Shown: positions 10,798-21,520, counted from the first letter of the stretch. The stretch is 64,000 nt of DNA from Dugong dugon (GCA_030035585.1 CM057469.1:21632501-21696500); one strand, 5' to 3'. A program made the numbers and translations. The notes: generated by a model not told the origin, from the sequence alone.

Positions 10798-11131
10798 GGA
10801 CAGTGGTGGTTCAGTGGTAGAATTCTCGCCTTCTATGCAGGAGACCTGGGTTCAATTCCAGGCCAGTACACCTCATGCACAGCCACCATCCATCTGTCAA
10901 TGGAGGCTTGTGTGTTGCTGTGATGCTGAACAGGTTTCAGTAGAGCTTCCGTTCCAAACTAAGGTGGACTAGAAAGAGAGGCCTGGCGATCTACTTCTGA
11001 AAATCAACCAATGAAAATCCTATGGATCACAGTGGTCTGATCTGCACGCAATCATGGGAATGGCAGGACTGGGCAGTGTTTTGTTCTGTTGTGGAAGGGG
11101 TCACCATGAGTCCACTGGCAGCTAGCAACAA
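10798..11131 (+). mobile_element. tRNA-Gly-headed SINE with RTE-like body
   Basis: The first ~70 nt read 'cagtggtggttcagtggtag', 'aattctcgcc' and 'gggttcaattccaggcc': A box, B box and arms of a tRNA-Gly. The body ('gttgctgtgatgctgaacag', 'ggcctggcgatctacttctg') resembles the RTE 5' leader, and the tail ('gttctgttgtgg', 'ggtcaccatgagtc', 'ggcagctagcaacaa') the RTE 3' end. Imperfect TSD: tactagaatca (10787-10797) and tactacaatta (11132-11142). Confidence 0.88.
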
Positions 11132-11142
11132 TACTACAATTA

Positions 11143-11302
11143 CCCGGAGAGCTTTAAAAAAAAAATACTACTACCCAAGCTGTACCCCAAACCAATTAAA
11201 TGACAACTCCTAGAAGTGGGAGGGTAATAAGGGGCACAAGTATTGTATTTTAAGCTCCCAAGGTGATTTGAATGGGACCTCCGTGGTTGAGAACCACAGC
11301 CC
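11143..11302 (+). mobile_element. MER5A relic, right part
   Basis: 'ggagagctttaaa' through 'caaggtgatttgaatgggac' to 'ggttgagaaccacag' completes the transposon split by the SINE. Confidence 0.75.
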
Positions 11303-12521
11303 AAATGGCCTGCCTTAAAATGATCATTAAGTTCCTTATAGGTGGGTGCCAAGCATTTTTATTTTTGTCTTACAGTAGAGTGGCTTCTGCCTCTCAATAG
11401 TGCCATGTCTCCCAGGGTCGGGAGACCTTAAAAACTTTCTGTCTGCAGCTCTTCTCATCCCAGTTTAATTGACTACAGTGGTTCCCGAACTCCAGCTTCA
11501 GAACCAAAGTTTCACGTGTCTGCAATAGCCTTCTTAGATAAACCTCTTGACTGCTAGTGTCAGGGGATGACTATCCAGGTATAGATAGGAGGGGCTCCTG
11601 AAAGGGGAGCACCTCTTGCAGCACCCCATTCCCAAAGTCCTGACCAGCCTCTGCCCAGCCTGCCTCCATGGCCTTCTTCATACCCTTATGCAAAGGAGGC
11701 AGAAGAGGGCCTTCTGCCCCTGAATCCAGAATTACTGAACGATAATGCTTCCATTTTCATCAGTAGGCCTGTGTATAGCTGTGTATTTAAAGTGTGTTTT
11801 AAAAAAAAAAGCATTCCCAGAAGTTAGAGCTTTATTTCACATTGTGTTATATGTATGCACACACAACACACGTTAGTGTATAATCAATGTAAGTATAATC
11901 AGTATGAAGGTCAGCTGACCTTTCTTGGAAAAGACTATTTTTCTCCTGAAATTACGTTCTTTTTTTTAGAGGAAGGGATTTTGAATTGAAGTTGTGGGAT
12001 TTTTTTCCTTGGCCAAATAAAAAGTGGACAATTCAGTGTTGTCTTGAGGTTTTTTTAAAAACTCGTCTGTGATATAAAAACAAAACAAATCCTGGGAACT
12101 CCAAATTAGAAGTAGAAACTGCTCTGTTCCAGCCACCCTGGAGCACTTGAGAAGCAGGACAGACTCACCTCCACCTCTGCCCCAAGGACGCTCCCAAGAC
12201 GCCGCCGTGTGATTGCACTTGGTTAATCTCTCCTAACTCTGCCCTAAAAAATATTACTTTTTTCTATCTTTCCCTTCCCTTTGTGCTTCTGTACGCCCAG
12301 TTTCCCTCTTTTCTAGTTAAAATCAATGTTCCTATAGTTAAAAAAAATTATAAAGTCCTCTTTCTTTACCAGTACATTTAACTTTCCCTATGGGATCATC
12401 CCACCAGCCCCAGTGGGGGAGTCACGCTGTACCAAGGAAGTTCACGTGTCAATGAAAATGCAAAGGAAGAATGTTCCATGTGGGTAATGGAATGTTTTTC
12501 TAACCAGCTTGTCCAAGTGCC
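11303..12521. other. Unassigned, repeat-poor
   Basis: About 1.2 kb with A/T runs but no recognised gene or repeat. Confidence 0.5.
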
Positions 12522-12690
12522 GGAGTCCCTGGGTGGTGCAAAAGATTAATGTGTGCAGCTGCTAACAAAAGTTTGGCGGTGAGGCACTGTGGAAGAAAGG
12601 CCTGACAATCTATGTCCAAAACATCAGCCATTGAAAACCCTCTGGAGCACAGTTCTACTCCGACACACGTGGGGTCACAGCTGATTTCTG
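12522..12690 (+). mobile_element. AfroSINE-type SINE, 'gaggc..aagaaaggcctgacaatct' subtype
   Basis: 'ggagtccctgggtggtgcaa', 'aggcactgtggaagaaaggc' and 'ttctactccgacacacgtgg' mark the third SINE subtype. The tail is truncated. Confidence 0.83.
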
Positions 12691-13289
12691 GTCTGAGCCC
12701 TGCTCTTCCTTCCTTGCTCACACTCTCCTTCACGGCCCCAGGGGCTGTCCTTTTGACCTAGGTAGTGTCAATACTTCTTTTAGTGTCACTTTCCCGTTTT
12801 TGCTTTTCTTCTTCTTAGACAAGTCACTTTTCCGGTGTGTTCCAGCATCCCCATTCCAAAACCCTCCTTTCAAGCCTCAGATATAAGCCAAGCTGCTTTA
12901 TGCCCCTTTGAGCAGGAGCCCAGGACTGCATTCCCATCAGCAATAGTACTGAGAGGCCTTGAGAAACAAGGGCCCAAGGGATTTGCCACGAACCCTTCAT
13001 TGAAGGAGATGGCACAGTAGTGAGGTGGTAGGCCTTTTGATCTGTCTTGCTCGCCAGGGTGTATTTCTTTGTCTCTTATTCAAAATGGCAGTTTTCTCGG
13101 AAACATCTCATGATTGCCCTGGAATAAAGAGTAGAGTTTATTTTGAACACAGAACATGGCCAAGTTTTTTTTTTTTTTTTTTTTTTTTTAGACATAAGAA
13201 TGGAAATAGAATCATGGTTCAGCCAAGCTGACACACAGCCTTAACCATCACAGTGGATTTGACCCCAGGCACGTCATTCCAAGCTCAGG
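12691..13289. other. Unassigned; contains a ~25-nt T run
   Basis: T homopolymer at about 13165-13189. The opposed ~60-codon frames at 12824-13020 are shadows of each other without support. Confidence 0.5.
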
Positions 13290-13450
13290 CTCCTAACCAG
13301 TCGTTCTTACAGATGGTCTGGAGACCAGCATCATCAGTATCACCTGGGAACTTGTTAGAAATGAAAATGCTTGGGCCTGACCCAAGACCTCCTGAATTAT
13401 CAACTATGAGAATGGGGTGCAGGAATCTGTCTTTTTAATAAGCCCTCCAT
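13290..13450 (-). mobile_element. MER5A hAT relic, reverse
   Basis: 'gaccagcatcatcagtatca', 'cctgggaacttgttagaaat' and 'gacccaagacctcctgaatt' match the MER5A reverse strand. Confidence 0.8.
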
Positions 13451-13879
13451 ATGTTTGAACTGCTTTTAACAGTTTCACTATAATGTATCTGATGCTTTAA
13501 ATGCTTAAAAATTTCCCCTCTCCTTGAAAGCAAAGTATAGCTGTATAGGACCACAATCCATTATCTCCAATTCCAAAATCCAAAAAAGCCCTCAAGGCCA
13601 AAAAAAATTTTTTTGTCATTTGTGAAGGCAAAATCTAGCCTAAACTCACAATTGGCTACTTAGAGTCTGTATTTTTCCTCTCTAGTGTGAATATCCATAT
13701 GCTTCACTGTAACCATATGAATGTTTTTAATTGCTGGGTGTTGCCGCAGACTCTGCTGAGGGTGTTTTGTTGATGGTCTCTGCACTATATTACATTACTG
13801 AAAAATTGTGAATTCCAAAACATATGTGGCCCTAAGAGTTCCACATAAAGGATGTTGGATCTGTTTGGTGAGTCAGGAG
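13451..13879. other. Unassigned; no gene seen
   Basis: AT-rich with no recognised feature. Confidence 0.5.
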
Positions 13880-14045
13880 CACTGAGCCGAGTCAGGAAGC
13901 CTGAGATCAAACCAGGCCCAAGTCTGCCACTGGCTGGCCCTACTGCCTTGATAAAGCAATTAGATCTCCTTCCGCCTGGGTTTCTTCCCTATTGAACTGA
14001 AAGACTGAAGTAGCCACTATCCCAGTATCTTCCAGCCCTAACCGT
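13880..14045 (+). mobile_element. MIR SINE
   Basis: 'ctgccactggctggccctac', 'gataaagcaattagatctcc' and 'gcctgggtttcttccctatt' follow the MIR order. Confidence 0.6.
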
Positions 14046-14254
14046 TAGAGGGGCTGTACCTAGAACACAGATTTATGGCACAGTATTTCCTTGATCCTTG
14101 ATCCTAATATTTCAGCTGCAAATTACTCTTCACTTGATATTGTCTAAGATGCTGTCCCCCCGCCTTTCTTTGCCTTGGTGCACAGAAGCTTAGTCTTCTG
14201 ACCACACTTATTCATACAAATTGAAAAAAGGAAACTTTCTGCCCCCTTGCCTAA

Positions 14255-14376
14255 GGACCAAAACCCCAGAACAAACCCACTGGGTAAAATAGATCCTGAC
14301 TCATGGCACCCCCCCTCCCCCATGTGTTAAAGAGTAGAACTGCTGTAGAGGGTGTTCTCGGCTGTAATCTTTACCG
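14255..14376 (-). mobile_element. AfroSINE-type SINE (outer), left part
   Basis: Reverse SINE from 'aacaaacccactgggtaaaa' to 'ggctgtaatctttaccg', where a second SINE interrupts it. Contains a C-rich expansion near 14310. Confidence 0.82.
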
Positions 14377-14575
14377 AAGGAGTCCTGTTGATGCAGTGGT
14401 TAAACACTCACCTGCTAATTGAAGGGTTCACATTTCAAACTCACCAGCCACTCCGTGGAAGAGAGACGTGGCAGTCTGCTTCTGTAAAAATTTCAGCCTA
14501 GGAAACCCTATAGGGCAGTTCTACTCTGTCTTATAGGGTTGCTATGAGTCAGTATCAACTCCATGGCAACAGGTG
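14377..14575 (+). mobile_element. AfroSINE-type SINE (inner) inserted in another SINE
   Basis: Complete sense SINE: 'aaggagtcctgttgatgcag', 'gacgtggcagtctgcttctg', 'gctatgagtcagtatcaact', 'ggcaacaggtg'. The target motif atcttta occurs at both ends (14367-14373 and 14576-14582). Confidence 0.88.
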
Positions 14576-14700
14576 ATCTTTAGGGAAACAGATCACCAGG
14601 ACTTTCTTCCACAGCACTGCTGGGTGGGTTTGAATTGCAAACCTTTCAGTTAATAGCCAAGAGCAAACCATTTGCATTACCCAGGGACCAGGAGTGATAA
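14576..14700 (-). mobile_element. AfroSINE-type SINE (outer), right part
   Basis: Resumes with 'atctttagggaaacagatca' and ends 'ttacccagggaccaggagtg', the head of the reverse SINE. Confidence 0.82.
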
Positions 14701-15570
14701 CTTAAAAAAAAAAAAAAGAAGACCCTTGTGCTGGCCACTACGTTTAAGAGGGTTCGGTTCTGTAATTTATGCTGAAACAGAAATGAAAGCATCCCATTGA
14801 TCTCTCTGGCAAGATATGCAAGAGACAGGGGCCACATTTGGCTGTCAGCAGCTGTAGAAGAAAGGAATGAGATAGGTGCCAAAATTATGAAGTGTCTGCT
14901 CACAGCGTGTTCGACCAGGCTGGAACTCAGCCGGCGATGGAGTGGGTAACACTTGATGACTTCCCTCCTGCGAAAAGGACTGCTTTGACGTGTCGGCACC
15001 AGCCACACAAGATTAGTTTGGGTTCAGAGCCCCTGCTGAGGGTGACTTTTTGCTGGGAAAAAAAAATCAATCCTATAACCAAGTAAGCGTTGGCATTTAA
15101 CTGTGGACACTGAAAGAACTATTGAGTGGGATATTACACTATTTTAAACCTTCAGGGTAGAATTGGCCTTTTATTATGACATGGTGCTGTCTTTGACCTT
15201 CTCCAGGTAAATTTATTTTTCCATACTCTAAGAATAAAATTTTGAAAAACGTAATAAATTATTTATTCCACTCAGACAGGAGTTTGCTCAAAATATCCAT
15301 ATTGAACAATAATAAAATGCTTGAAAATTTCCATTTTCATCCTTAAACTTGATTAGAAATGATTGATTGAATTCCAGTTAGGGAATTATGGAGAGAAAGC
15401 ATCGGGGAAAGTATTTTATGTAATAAAAGTTTGTTATAGAAAAACAGTCTATGTGCTCTCTACAGCCTCTACTACTTCAGTGTATCGGTTCCCTCAGCTC
15501 AAGGTTCCACTTGCTAAATGTCGTCGCTCCCACTCTCATGGAAATTCCAGTGTTCCACTGGACCACAATC
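14701..15570. other. Unassigned, mostly unique
   Basis: A-run at 14703-14717. A 120-codon minus frame (14646-15008) begins in unique DNA and ends inside the SINE, so it is not a gene. Confidence 0.5.
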
Positions 15571-16260
15571 TCATCTCATCTCATCTCATCCCTTCCTTCC
15601 CTTCCCTCTCCTCCCCTCCCTTACCTCTTCTTCTTTTGCCTCCCCTCCCCATCCCTCCCCTGCCCTCCCCTTCCCTTCCCTCCCCTCCTGTTCCTTCCCC
15701 TCCCCTCCCCTTCCATCCCCTCCCCTCCCCTTCCCTCCCCTCCCCTCCTCTTCCCTCCCCTCCCCTCCTCTTCCCTCCCCTCCCCTTCCCTTCCCTCTCC
15801 TCCCCTCCTCTTCACTCCCCTCCCCTCCCCTCCCCTTCCCTCTCCTCCCCTCCTCTTCACTCCCCTCCCATCCCCTCCCCTGCCCTCTTCTGCCATCCCC
15901 TCCTCTTCCCTCCCCTTCCCTCCCATTCATTTCCCTCCCCTTCCCCCCACTCCCCTCCCCTTCCCTCCCCTTCCCTTCTATCCCCTCCCTTTCCCTCCCC
16001 TTCTCTCCACTCCCCTCCCCTTCTCTCCACTCCCCTCCCCTTCCCCCTCCCCTCCCCTCCCTTCCTCTCCCCTCCCTTCCCCTCCCCTTCCATTCCCTCC
16101 CCTCTCCTCCCCTTCCTTCCCCTCCCTTTCCCTCCCCTGCCCTCCCTCCCCTCCCTTCCCCTGCCCTCCCTCCCCTCCCCTCCCGTCCCTTGCCCTCCCC
16201 TCCACTCCCTTCCCCTTCCTTCTCTTCCCTTCTCCTGCTTCCTCTCCTGTTCCCACCCTT
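15571..16260. repeat. ~660-bp homopyrimidine/homopurine tract
   Basis: After four to five TCATC units, the + strand is almost pure C/T to about 16255. Units are ccccttccct, cccctcccct and ctcctcttccct, with clear ~20-nt periodicity around 15725-15785. Only rare A or G interrupts. The minus strand is G-rich with many GGGG runs. The long Pro/Ser/Leu (+) and Gly/Glu/Arg (-) frames are artefacts of composition. Confidence 0.95.
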
Positions 16261-16295
16261 GCTCACTCTCTCTCTCTCACACACACAGACAATCA
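16261..16295. repeat. (CT)n(CA)n microsatellite
   Basis: ctctctctctc followed by acacacacaga flanks the pyrimidine tract. Confidence 0.9.
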
Positions 16296-16666
16296 CACAT
16301 GCACATTCCTCCAAACCCCAAAATAATAAATGCAGAAGTTACATGACATGTTCAAGCTTGAGAGAAGTGGTCAGGTTTTGCAAGAGGGGATGAGAATCAT
16401 TCTTTTTCCCCCCCAAAAAACAGGAGTGATTAGGCTGTTAATATTATCCTATAGGATAAAGATCAAGGTGTACAGTAGAAGGTGTTTTAAAATACTTTAT
16501 AAAAACTGATTGAGTAAGTGACTTCCAGCAGTAACAGTTTGAAAACATTAAGAAGTTCAGAATTTAATGCTTTTTTTTTCTCATTTGACATATTTTAAAC
16601 TGGAAGCATTGTGCTCTTGTTTAACTGTGTTTTATTATATTAGCAAATTATTTCTGATATTGATAA
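16296..16666. other. Unassigned; no gene seen
   Basis: No repeat or coding signal recognised. Confidence 0.5.
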
Positions 16667-16712
16667 ACCAAAAAAACAAACTCATTGCTGTCGAGTCAAT
16701 TCCAACTTGTAT
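16667..16712 (-). mobile_element. SINE 3'-tail fragment
   Basis: 'aaactcattgctgtcgagtc' and 'aattccaac' only: the last ~45 nt of a reverse AfroSINE. Confidence 0.7.
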
Positions 16713-16775
16713 ACATATGTATATATATGATATATGTATATATACATTTATATATGCACATACACACATACATAT
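16713..16775. repeat. (TA/CA)n microsatellite
   Basis: atacatatgtatatatatg and related alternating purine-pyrimidine DNA, apparently seeded at the end of the SINE fragment. Confidence 0.85.
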
Positions 16776-17737
16776 GCAACTTGATTTGTAATTTTTATGA
16801 CTAAACAATGTAATGACTTTAAAACTGTATGATTTAAAATCTTAACTCTGGAAGGGAACTTAAAGAGTGTCACATGTACCCTCATCACTTTACAGGTGAG
16901 TAAAGTTGACTTCAAAGAAATAATTTGAGTAGGAGACAGACTCTGAACTAGAACCAAGTTCCTTTGAGTCCCCGTTCAGCATCCTTTTCACTAAACCCCA
17001 GTGTCTCCTACGCAGATTCTAATTATATCTTATGAATTTTTAAACTCCAAGATTATAGAATTGCAAGATTGAAGTTTTTCATAGCTTAGTTGTAATGAGA
17101 GAAAATATAAATTAGAGGGTGATTGGAAGTGAAACAGATGCCCAAATTTATAGCTTCTAGGATACTACTTAAATTAAAAAGTTAGTTATAATACTAATAT
17201 GAATTGCAAGGTTTATTGCTCATTATTTAAAATATTTACATACTTATAAGAAACCTCATAGAAATCTCTTGGATGTTAATTTTTCTTGTGTTTATAATAC
17301 CTAATAACTCTATCATACTGTATAATTGACTTCATAAATTATAAAGTATATTGAAATCCACTGAGAGTTCAAGTAGACAAATTATGTTCCTTGGAGAATT
17401 TAACACTCTTTCGGAGGATAGACTACAGCTGCTGGAGAAAATTGAAGCTAGATTTGGTGAATTAATGTGGTCCTTTCAGGATTAAAAATCTATCAGTGTA
17501 TTAATGGAGTATAGACATTATTGGTAGAGGTAAAAAATATGTTTTATTATGTAGCAAAAGGTGAACGAAAGGGAAGCCAGGCTCACAAATGTTTATTACT
17601 GTTAGTACTTACACAGTTATCTTCCCCCAGTCAACTTATTGATATTGGCACTGTTAAGCTTGCACAGTCACGTATATACACATGGAGAGAGGTGTCCCGT
17701 TGGGGAGGAGCATTGAGGTGGGACAGATCTTGGTGTT
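16776..17737. other. Unassigned AT-rich sequence
   Basis: A possible very old MIR (reverse-looking 'actttacaggtgagtaaag') lies around 16840-17000. Nothing else is supported. Confidence 0.45.
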
Positions 17738-17912
17738 AGACAGAAGATTTGAATGTGAGTTCTGCTATTTAATTGTGACTTTGGGCCTATTACATTACAT
17801 TCTTTTTCCTCATCTTATAAATGAGAATACTAATACCTGTGCTACAAGGTAGGAAGCAAATGTCTGTGAAGTATTTGGCACATGGGAATACTCTATAAAT
17901 GGCGGCTATTAC
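17738..17912 (+). mobile_element. MIR SINE
   Basis: 'gaatgtgagttctgctattt', 'aattgtgactttgggcctat' and 'cctcatcttataaatgagaa' match the sense MIR core. Confidence 0.8.
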
Positions 17913-17957
17913 TGTCATCATCACCACCATTTTTGTTATTTTTATATATGTGGATAT

Positions 17958-18150
17958 CTGGGGGAGCCCTGGTGGAGCAGTGGTTAAGAGCTTGGCTGCT
18001 ATCCAAAAGGCTGGCAGTTGGAATCCACCAGCCACTCCTTGGAAACCCTATGGGGCAGTTCTGCTCTGTCCTATAGGGTCACTATGAGTTGGAATCCACT
18101 CAATGGCAATGCATTTGGTTTGTTTTTGTTTTTGGTTTTTTTTTTTTTTT
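17958..18150 (+). mobile_element. AfroSINE-type SINE with T-rich tail and TSD
   Basis: 'ggggagccctggtggagcag', 'ttggaaaccctatggggcag' and 'ggcaatgcatttggttt', then ~18 T. Flanks tttatatatgtggatat (17941-17957) and tttatatatggatat (18151-18165) form a TSD with a 2-nt indel. Confidence 0.92.
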
Positions 18151-18182
18151 TTTATATATGGATATTTATGTGCATTTTTAAA

Positions 18183-18662
18183 AAACAAAGATGTCACTTT
18201 GAGGACTAAGGTGCACCTGGCCCAAGCCATGGTCTTTTCAGTCCCCTCATATGCATGCAAAGGCTGGAAAATAAAAAAGGAAGACAGAAGAAGAATTGAT
18301 GCATTCAACTTGTGGTATTGGTGAAGAATATTGAATATACTATGGACTGCCAGATGAATGAACAAATCAGTCTTAGTAGAAATACAACCAGAATGTTCCT
18401 TAGAAGCAAGGATAGCAAGATTTTGGTTCACTCACTTTGGGTGCATCATCAGGAAAGATCAATCGCTAGAATAGGAGATCATGTTTGGTAAAGGAGACGG
18501 TCAGTAAAAACAAGGAAAACCCTCAGTGAGAGGAAAAGACCCAATAGCCTCAAAAATGGACTCAAACATATCAAAGATCAGGGAGATGGTGCAGGACCAA
18601 AGTGTATTCATTCTGTTGTACGTAATGTCAGAACGAATTCAATGGCAACTAACAACAACAAC
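18183..18662 (+). mobile_element. RTE LINE 3' end, 5' truncated
   Basis: 'aaggtgcacctggcccaagc', 'gaatattgaatatactatgg', 'gttgtacgtaatgtcag' and the terminal aacaacaacaa. Includes a degenerate C-terminal ORF segment with stops. Confidence 0.88.
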
Positions 18663-19731
18663 GTGTGCATTTTTGCCAGGAATAGTTTCTAATGTTCATG
18701 ATTTTACTTATTTCCTGATTTCACCTCATTGTTAAGTTGAGCGGTAGCATCCGTTTGACAGACACAGATCAATTATGCAAACTGGAAGCTCATTCAGTTC
18801 CACCCAGTGCAGCATGCTGCTAAAATAGTTACAACCCAAGAGGGTTCAGCTTAATATTCAGCGCCCAGATCCCGTGCACTGTTACCAGTCTGAGGTTTCC
18901 TTTCTATTGATATTTTAAATCTCTAGCCAGGAATGAATACCTAAGCCACTGAACTAAACTAAACTAAGCCTACAAATTGATAATAAGACAAAAGCAAATG
19001 GCAGCGTAGCCCAGTACACAAATCTCTTAATTAACTCTTTGATTCTTCTACTGGGAAGCTTAATGTGATTTTTGCATTAAAAATTAATGAAAAATGCCAT
19101 TTCTTGACAAGGAGTGAGCCTGTGGATGTCATATTAAGGATTTCATAGGATGAGTTAAACTTTACAAGGATTTCCTGTTTCAGGCAGATTTCCTGTTTCA
19201 GGCAGTGCCCCCCAAATGTTTGTGTGCATAGTGTGTGAGTGTTTTAACAAACTCATGTTTGTCTTCCTTAGTGTGGTATTCTTTGGTAATATGAGTGGGG
19301 ATTTCTGTTCTTTACATGGTGGGTGGGTTGGTCTGTTTTTTGGAAAAAGTATGAATTTTAATTTTATATACTCTTCCCATTGACCTACACAGGAGAAAAC
19401 GCTTATTTGTGTAGGTAGACAGACATGTGTTATGTTAAAAAATAACACTGGTTAGTGACAGCCATTTCTTACATGCAAAACAGTTTCACAAGTTGGCCTC
19501 TGATCCTTGTCAGAATGAGTCAGTTGCAGGCAAAGGAAGTTCCTTGTAAGCCAAACTGAATTCCTTGAACGTAAGATTTGTATGCTGGGACTACAGGAAC
19601 ACAGGTTCAGCATTGATTCAGTATGAATCTGGCCCCTCATAAGAAAATCAAATACCACATTTGGTGGTGAGTATGAATCTCAGCCCAAAAAATTATATTT
19701 AGAAGAAATTCCATTTATTGTCTTTGGTTGT
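18663..19731. other. Unassigned, repeat-poor
   Basis: Unique-looking sequence. Minus frames at 19155-19448 and 19452-19658 show no known motif. Confidence 0.5.
19169..19204. repeat. Perfect 18-bp tandem duplication
   Basis: gatttcctgtttcaggca occurs twice without spacer at 19169-19186 and 19187-19204. Confidence 0.97.
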
Positions 19732-20060
19732 TATGTTGTTGTTGTCATTTGCCCTTGAGTTGGCCCCTAAGACTCATGGCGACCACATGTACAATGAAAC
19801 AAAACACTACCTGGTCCTGCTCCATCCCCATGATGGGTTGTGAATCAGCCCATGGGGTTTTCATTGGCTGGTTTTGGGAGTAGATCACCAAGCCTTTCTT
19901 CCTAGTTGGCCTTAGTCTAGAAGCTCCACTGAAACCTGTTCAGCATCACAGCAACACACAAGCCTCCACTGACAGACGAGTGGTGGCTGTGCATGAAGTG
20001 CATTGGCCGGGAATCAAACCCCAGTCTCCCACATTGAAGGGAAGAACTCTTCCACACATT
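19732..20060 (-). mobile_element. tRNA-Gly-headed SINE with RTE-like body
   Basis: Reverse copy: RTE-like tail at the left ('gcccttgagttggcccctaa', 'catgtacaatgaaac'), body 'gaagctccactgaaacctgt', and tRNA head at the right ('ggccgggaatcaaacc', 'gaagaactcttcc'). Confidence 0.85.
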
Positions 20061-20690
20061 GTCTTGAAGTCAGCTTAAATTGAACTCCAAGTCCTCACTT
20101 ACCATCCAGGCTGATGAACAGTAGGAATTTGGTCTCAGCCCTACACTCCCAAGGGTTGTACCAAATCCTGGGGTCTTTCCCAGCAGCAGGTCATCAGGAG
20201 GCTCCCTACTCATGCCTGTTTTTCCACACTGTTTACCAGGATCCTGTTGGCACAGCATCTGTGCCTTCAGTTCCTAGGATGGCAAAGCTAGAGCCCTAGG
20301 GCCTAGGGCCCAGCCTCCCTAGATGCAGCCCATAGCTACTGACCCCAGCAATTTTGCCATCTTCCTGTGCAGGGTTGGGGGGCTGGTGGAGGGTCCTGTG
20401 CTGCTTGCAAGATCCACTGATTTCTCAGTCCTCTCCAGTCACGGGGACTCTTTCGTCTCTCCCTTGATAGTTCTCAAAGGCACTCCTCTATTCCCTTCCA
20501 CTTGGGGACATCTGGTGTCATCTCTTCAACAGATTAGGATTTAGGAAAATAAAATATAGAAAGGGAAGTGGCTTGTGGGCAGCTTCTGCTTTGGGCCTGG
20601 ACTAAACCTCTGCTGATGTCCTGAATGCCAGCAGATGAGTGAATGAAGGAAATGAGAATTTTAATAAATTACCCTGTATGCTTTGTGTTA
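20061..20690. other. Unassigned, GC-richer
   Basis: Locally GC-rich. Short frames on both strands lack any motif. Contains a short direct repeat, 'gagccctagggcctagggcc', near 20290. Confidence 0.45.
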
Positions 20691-20745
20691 TAGATTGAAT
20701 TGTGTCCCCTAAAATATATGTTGGAATCCTAATCCCTATACCTAT
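20691..20745 (+). mobile_element. MLT1-type LTR, left part
   Basis: 'atagattgaattgtgtcccc', 'taaaatatatgttggaatcc' and 'taatccctataccta' are the start of a MaLR-type LTR. Confidence 0.82.
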
Positions 20746-20945
20746 GGGCTAACAAATGGTTAAGTGCCTGACTACCACCCAAAAGTTTGGCAGTTCGAAC
20801 CCACTAAGTGGCATCTCAGAAGATAGGCCTGGCAATCTGCTTCTGAAAAGTCAAAGCCTTGAAAACCCTACAGAGCAGTTCTACTCTGCACACGTGGAGT
20901 CACCGTGAGTCAGAATTGATGGAGGGCAACTAATTTGGTTTTTAT
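20746..20945 (+). mobile_element. AfroSINE-type SINE inside an LTR
   Basis: 'aatggttaagtgcctgacta', 'agataggcctggcaatctgc' and 'cacacgtggagtcaccgtga' define the subtype with the 'ggcctggcaatct' block. The LTR resumes at the right edge with 'catacctgtggc'. Confidence 0.87.
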
Positions 20946-21330
20946 TTTCATACCTGTGGCAGTAATCTAATCTAATGTAGTGTAATCACTTTCCATAATA
21001 CAATCTAATGTAATGTAATCATTTGGTTAAAGTCATACCAGAGTAGGGTGGATCCTAAACCTAATAACTTCTGAGCTATATAAAGACCAGCATAGACACA
21101 GAAACAGGCAAGCACACACTAGGGAAGATAGATGCCATGGGAAGATCATCAAGAAGCAAGGAATGCTCACGCTCAGGGCTGCCCACAAGGAAGAAATAAA
21201 GACATGGACAAGATCCTGGTTTGGACTGTTATCCTCTAGAACTGTGCGAAAATAAATTTCTACTCTTTAAAGCTACCCACTTTGTGGTATTTATTATGGC
21301 AGCACTAGGAAGCCAAGACACTTTGAAAGA
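20946..21330 (+). mobile_element. MLT1-type LTR, right part
   Basis: 'cagagtagggtggatcctaa', 'cacacactagggaagataga', 'gaaaataaatttctactctt' and 'gcagcactaggaagccaaga'. Holds a small internal duplication of 'aatctaatgtagtgtaatca' at 20968-21020. Confidence 0.82.
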
Positions 21331-21520
21331 TCCAACACAGAAAATAGATAAGTTAATGAATGTGATTCATGAAAGATCACAGTTGCAGGAAATAGCAACT
21401 GACAAGAGTCATTGATACCTGGACAGGGAACTGGAAGACAGAGGGATTGGTTGGGAGTCTTAGTTTACATGGTGAATCATTTGTACTATTTGAATTTTCT
21501 TAACCTGTACATGTAATGTA

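Noticed and set aside
10798-10870. tRNA-Gly gene
   Set aside because: The tRNA-like part is fused to a ~260-bp SINE body, has stem mismatches, and recurs at 19732, 27001 and 49225 in the same arrangement.
14646-15008. 120-codon minus frame
   Set aside because: Half of it is SINE sequence.
15363-16393. Very long overlapping frames on both strands (up to 327 codons, Pro/Ser/Leu or Gly/Glu/Arg rich)
   Set aside because: They arise because a pyrimidine-only strand lacks stop codons in all frames. Three parallel + frames and several - frames overlap, with no start context, splice sites or domain.
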